A stretch of 21,129 nucleotides of DNA, taken from Cafeteria roenbergensis. Taxonomy: Eukaryota; Sar; Bigyra; Bicosoecida; Cafeteriaceae. The notes beneath the pieces were generated by a model. It saw nothing but the letters and a program-made list of their open reading frames with translations, ran no database searches and was not told where the DNA came from. Every line of letters starts with the position of its first letter. The first letter of the stretch is position 1. The stretch covers positions 1-21,129 of the forward strand of contig VLTN01000134.1 in NCBI GenBank assembly GCA_008330645.1. The letters run 5' to 3'. Positions 18,701 through 21,129 of the stretch are shown here, one piece after another. A program made the position numbers and the translations under genes.

Positions 18701-21129
18701 CGCCGCCTCGGGCGGCTGGCAGCGCTGCAAGATGAGGCCAGCCGACGTGCATCGTGCTTTCCCACCGCAAAGGCGTCGAAGATGCACGACAAGAGCCGCA
18801 GCTGGTCGGCCACCGGCAGCCAGGGGCCTTCCGCGAGAAGGGGCTCGCCGGATCAAGCCCCCGCCTGCACCGGCCGGCGCCCCTGTTGCGGCGGCGGCGG
18901 CGGCCAGCCCGCCAGCGTCCGCGTCGCGCTTGCCGGGCGGCCCGGGAAGATCTGCGACCGCCTGCGCGAACGCGCTGTGGTCGGGGCACAGGGCCAGCAG
19001 GGCCTTGGCCGGGTAGTGGACGGCTGACGCCGGCAGCGGAGCGACGCGGTGGGTCATGTGGACGTCGGCCTCGGGGCCAAACCTTGCGGCCGGATCGGGG
19101 GCTCGGGCCGCTGCTCGGGCCGCTCCTGGGCTTGTACGCGGGGTTCAGCCAGAGGTCACGCCTCCCCCGCCGCTCGGCCCCAGCTGCGACTGCGACGGGG
19201 GGCGGCGGCCGGCATGGCTCCGAGCATGGAGACGGGAGCGAGAGGCTGGCGCTCCGCTCGCCGGGAAGGCGGCGCCCTGCTGGCGCGCGACGGCTGGCCG
19301 ACGCCAACGGGTGGCAGCACACGCGAGGGAGGCAGGTCCGAGGGCACGACCAGGCGGTGCTTCGCCGTGCGGTCCTCGCGCTCCATCGCCTCGGGCTGGG
19401 TGAGGCTCTGCCGCGGGATGGGCGGCGCCACCCTGGGAGGCCGAGGGCCGAGCGCGGCCGCCCCACGAGCGCTGACGGGGGCAAGCGAGCCGGGCGGCAC
19501 GGACGCCATTGCTCGGGCAAACCATGGCGTCAGGGAACGGGGCTGGGGCTGCAGCGCGACGCGGGGCACCGCGGGGCAAGCGCTCGCGATGCGCCTGCCG
19601 CCGCAGGTGCTGCTGCTGCTGCTGCTCCTCCTCCTCCTCCTCCTGCCGCCGCAGGCTCTGTCGAGAAAGCGCTGGTCCTGCTCGCGGAATCGGGCGAAAC
19701 CTCCACCTCGTCGCTCGGCTCGGTTCGGTCGAGGCGGCCGCTGAGTCGCGCGCCGTGGTCCTGGGCCGCCGTGGTCCCGTGCCCGGCTCCCCGCAGGGAC
19801 ACTGCCCTTGCCTCACACGCTGGCTGCTCCGCTCCCTGATCGCGACGTCGAGCGACCCGGGACCGGAAGGGGGAGCCTGACCGCGTCGGCTCGGCTGGGC
19901 GACACGGTGCACAGACCGGCTGGCGAACGGTGGCGGCGCGCCGCTGTCCGCCGCGCGGCGGCCAGTGCGAGTGCACGCTGGCCTTGAAAGCGGCCTGCGT
20001 CGGCGGCCCGCGCTCCGCCGTCTCCGGACCGTTCTGGGGAGCCGGCGGCCCTTCCCTGCTTCAGGAATGCTGCCGCGCGGCCCCGCCCCCCGGTCTTGGC
20101 GCGGCTGCGCCGCGCCGGACCGCGCCTGCCCCTCCCGCATCTCCGCAAGGGCTGCCTGTCCGCAGCAGACCCGGATGGAGCGGGTGATCTTCAAAGACTT
20201 TTGGCTGGCCAGCGTCCCCCCGAGGCTGGCCTTGGCGTGGCTGGCTCCAGCTGCTGCTCGCAGCGTCGCCTTGATCCAGCGCTTTCTCGCCCGGGAGTTG
20301 CCCTTGGCGTTGGCGCTCAGCTGCGCCTGCCACGTGAGCGCTTGGCTCACGCTGGCAAGCCCCCCCTTTTGCAGCGCAACGGACACGCGGCGCCTTGGAT
20401 GCGTGGCCCGGGGGTGCCGAACTGCTCGTCGTTCGCCGCAATGGCCATCATGGCAATTGCCGACGCCGCCTGGGCGTTCAGCTCGCGACGGTCACGACTC
20501 CATGAAGCGGCTGGGCGCGAACGCGGCGCCACGCCAGCCAGCCGCCCTCGGCAGCGCACTTGGACCAGATGTGTCCCAGGGCCTCCGCCCCGCTCATAGC
20601 GCGGCAGTCGAACCCAGTCCCGCGCATCGCCTCAGCCATGGCTGCGCCAATGAGCGCGTCAGAGGGCAACGCGGAGCGGGCCGGTACAGACTCGAGGCCT
20701 TCTACCCGGGAGCGATGTCGACTCGCGCACCAGCATGGGGGCGGCGATGCCCCAGCCGCGGCCGCCCCCTCGCCCCGCTCTGCCTTGACGGGAGCCCACT
20801 CGCTTGCGGCAGCGGCGGCGTCCCCGAGGACGGGCAGCCCTGCGGGCTGGTCGGCGGGGACAGAGCGGGCGCGGCCGCCTTGCTCTGCAGCTCCGCCCCT
20901 GAGTCCGACCCGGCGCCCAGCCAGGCCGCCGGCACTGCAGCCTCGCGGTACCGCCGGGGCAGGGCCCAGCGCCGCGCGATCTCCCTCAGCACAAGCTCTC
21001 TCGCCACGGAGGCAGTGGCGGACCGCAGCCTCGATCAGGGCGGGAGGCGGCCAAAGCCCCTGGAGCGGCGGGGCGCCGAGGATGCCCTTTGCCGCCGCCG
21101 TGTGCCACACCCGGACGGTGCGCGTCGCC
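12780..21129 (-). CDS. giant Ala/Ser-rich coiled-coil and multi-pass membrane protein, 5' partial, frame-disrupted
   Basis: I do not recognise the family. Protein-like sequence fills the - strand from the right edge to the TGA at 12782-12780, about 2,780 codons, and the 5' end lies outside the window. From the N-terminal side: a low-complexity Ala/Pro/Ser region with islands of order (ALIEAAVRHC, VARELVLREIARRWALPRRY, GTGFDCRAMSGAEALGHIW, HYPAKALLALCPDHSAFAQ, KQVDLWVFCRWLEDKAA, HKHLFTPRVMGAHAFIVEM), then a Ser/Glu-rich disordered stretch, a strongly charged coiled coil, and a C-terminal membrane domain. The reading frame changes at least a dozen times, most densely at 17-21 kb, although continuity of composition and islands of order argue that the - strand is the coding strand throughout. 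It could be two genes or a decaying one. It is followed after about 870 bases by the mannosyltransferase on the same strand. Confidence 0.6.
12870..13960 (-). other. C-terminal multi-pass membrane domain of the giant protein
   Basis: After SSWSFGNIMGVLEPVIEFG (about 13920) come about seven hydrophobic segments: LFKQLFWACAAVALVFPLL (13650-13590), LLSLAGGIGFFFIIKTLLGML (13480-13410), AWVALAIVSGLLYYPLATFI (13345-13285), AKLLLSAAMVFF (13205-13170), AVAIGISVVLSVYLF (13140-13095), SLLLLAAWPNLLLLLLLVGL (13050-12990) and IMLLSGWALGLAFTVAA (12970-12920). A loop between the second and third has paired Cys (LACNYTAEG and TIQCWRG). The frame changes once, near 13725, between GELLSAAGVSGA and SGNTTSTAAT. 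Organisation suggests a receptor- or channel-like membrane terminus fed by a long cytoplasmic coiled coil; function unknown. Confidence 0.75.
14940..16080 (-). other. charged coiled-coil region
   Basis: Dense Glu/Arg/Lys/Ala heptad-like sequence: RIRMEEAMQIQTEAEAEAQR and ERAELEEAERANVLQSV (16080-15950), AKEAERARAAAAKEEAARE and ATRVAQEELEAARKAADEA (15640-15440), then ARARQALARAQARLEALEED, AERKAEREQREEEERR-type sequence and LRRRKLAEEAEAASDRIRAE (15280-14990). Frame changes occur near 15630 and 15410. A Gly/Ala-rich break (about 15830-15680) separates the first block from the rest. Long helical assembly or a spacer role is inferred. Confidence 0.7.
16130..17170 (-). other. Ser/Glu/Ala/Gly-rich disordered segment
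   Basis: One frame runs from MVAPRTERARAAIEQRARE (about 17145) through PESSEDSEDSSQGG, PPPEDSDSESDIGWEAP and RSRSLSGASVDSGDEG to KEADREEAWATAEAAVS. Acidic Ser clusters look like casein-kinase-type phosphorylation sites. A moderately hydrophobic stretch at about 16340-16270 (ACWGPIGACLWLPLAASWG) could be a membrane-associated or buried segment. Confidence 0.6.
18666..18707 (-). repeat. GCAGCT / GCC triplet repeat encoding poly-Ala
   Basis: GCAGCT hexamers run into six or more GCC triplets on the + strand. On the - strand this reads as about 14 consecutive Ala in the frame that is coding here (PEAAAAAAA onward, then RAASSAAVATPTRASS). Confidence 0.8.
19608..19643 (-). repeat. (TGC)6(TCC)6 triplet repeat encoding Gly6-Ala6
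   Basis: Six TGC then six TCC triplets on the + strand. On the - strand, in the frame that reads RTEPSDEVEVSPDSAS just before it, this gives six Gly (GGA) then six Ala (GCA). Such uniform codon runs are prone to slippage and mark the low-complexity part of the giant gene. Confidence 0.85.

Overview
The window looks like nuclear DNA of a GC-rich, compact-genome eukaryotic microbe (alga or other protist). It is not bacterial: the best-preserved gene carries two short GT-AG introns, protein families are eukaryote-like (long Ala/Ser-rich low-complexity proteins, a Ser/Thr/Pro mucin-like linker, N-glycosylation sequons), and one start sits in a perfect Kozak context. The exact lineage cannot be read from the sequence. 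I see no RNA gene, transposon or CRISPR array.

Layout. One gene runs on the + strand at the left (about 1.3-3.1 kb): an Ala-rich, acidic-then-basic protein of unknown function, perhaps nuclear. Everything to its right is on the - strand. At 3.3-9.05 kb lies a large extracellular-type protein: an integrin-alpha-like seven-bladed FG-GAP propeller, then about 40 copies of the decapeptide MNCSGGACPP (a 30-bp tandem repeat), a Ser/Thr/Pro-rich linker, a LamG-like (concanavalin-fold) domain and a long unrecognised C-terminal region. At 9.75-11.9 kb is an intact three-exon protein O-mannosyltransferase (GT39/PMT) that lacks the MIR domain usual in eukaryotic homologues and has a long hydrophilic insert. 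From 12.8 kb to the right edge runs one giant (or possibly two) gene, 5' incomplete: Ala/Ser-rich low-complexity segments, a charged coiled coil, then a C-terminal block of about seven membrane segments.

Reading frames. The mannosyltransferase is clean, but the other three genes show convincing protein sequence that hops between frames. One hop, in the repeat array, is plainly a C7-to-C8 homopolymer change. The others look like single-base indels too. Either the assembly carries indel errors in GC-rich tracts or parts of these genes are decaying; the sequence alone does not decide, though the conserved look of the protein on both sides of each hop favours sequence error.

Possible functional link. 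An enzyme that mannosylates Ser/Thr in the secretory pathway lies directly beside a secreted protein with a dense Ser/Thr linker and about 42 N-glycosylation sequons. The pair may concern a heavily glycosylated cell-surface or wall protein. This is inference from adjacency and composition only.
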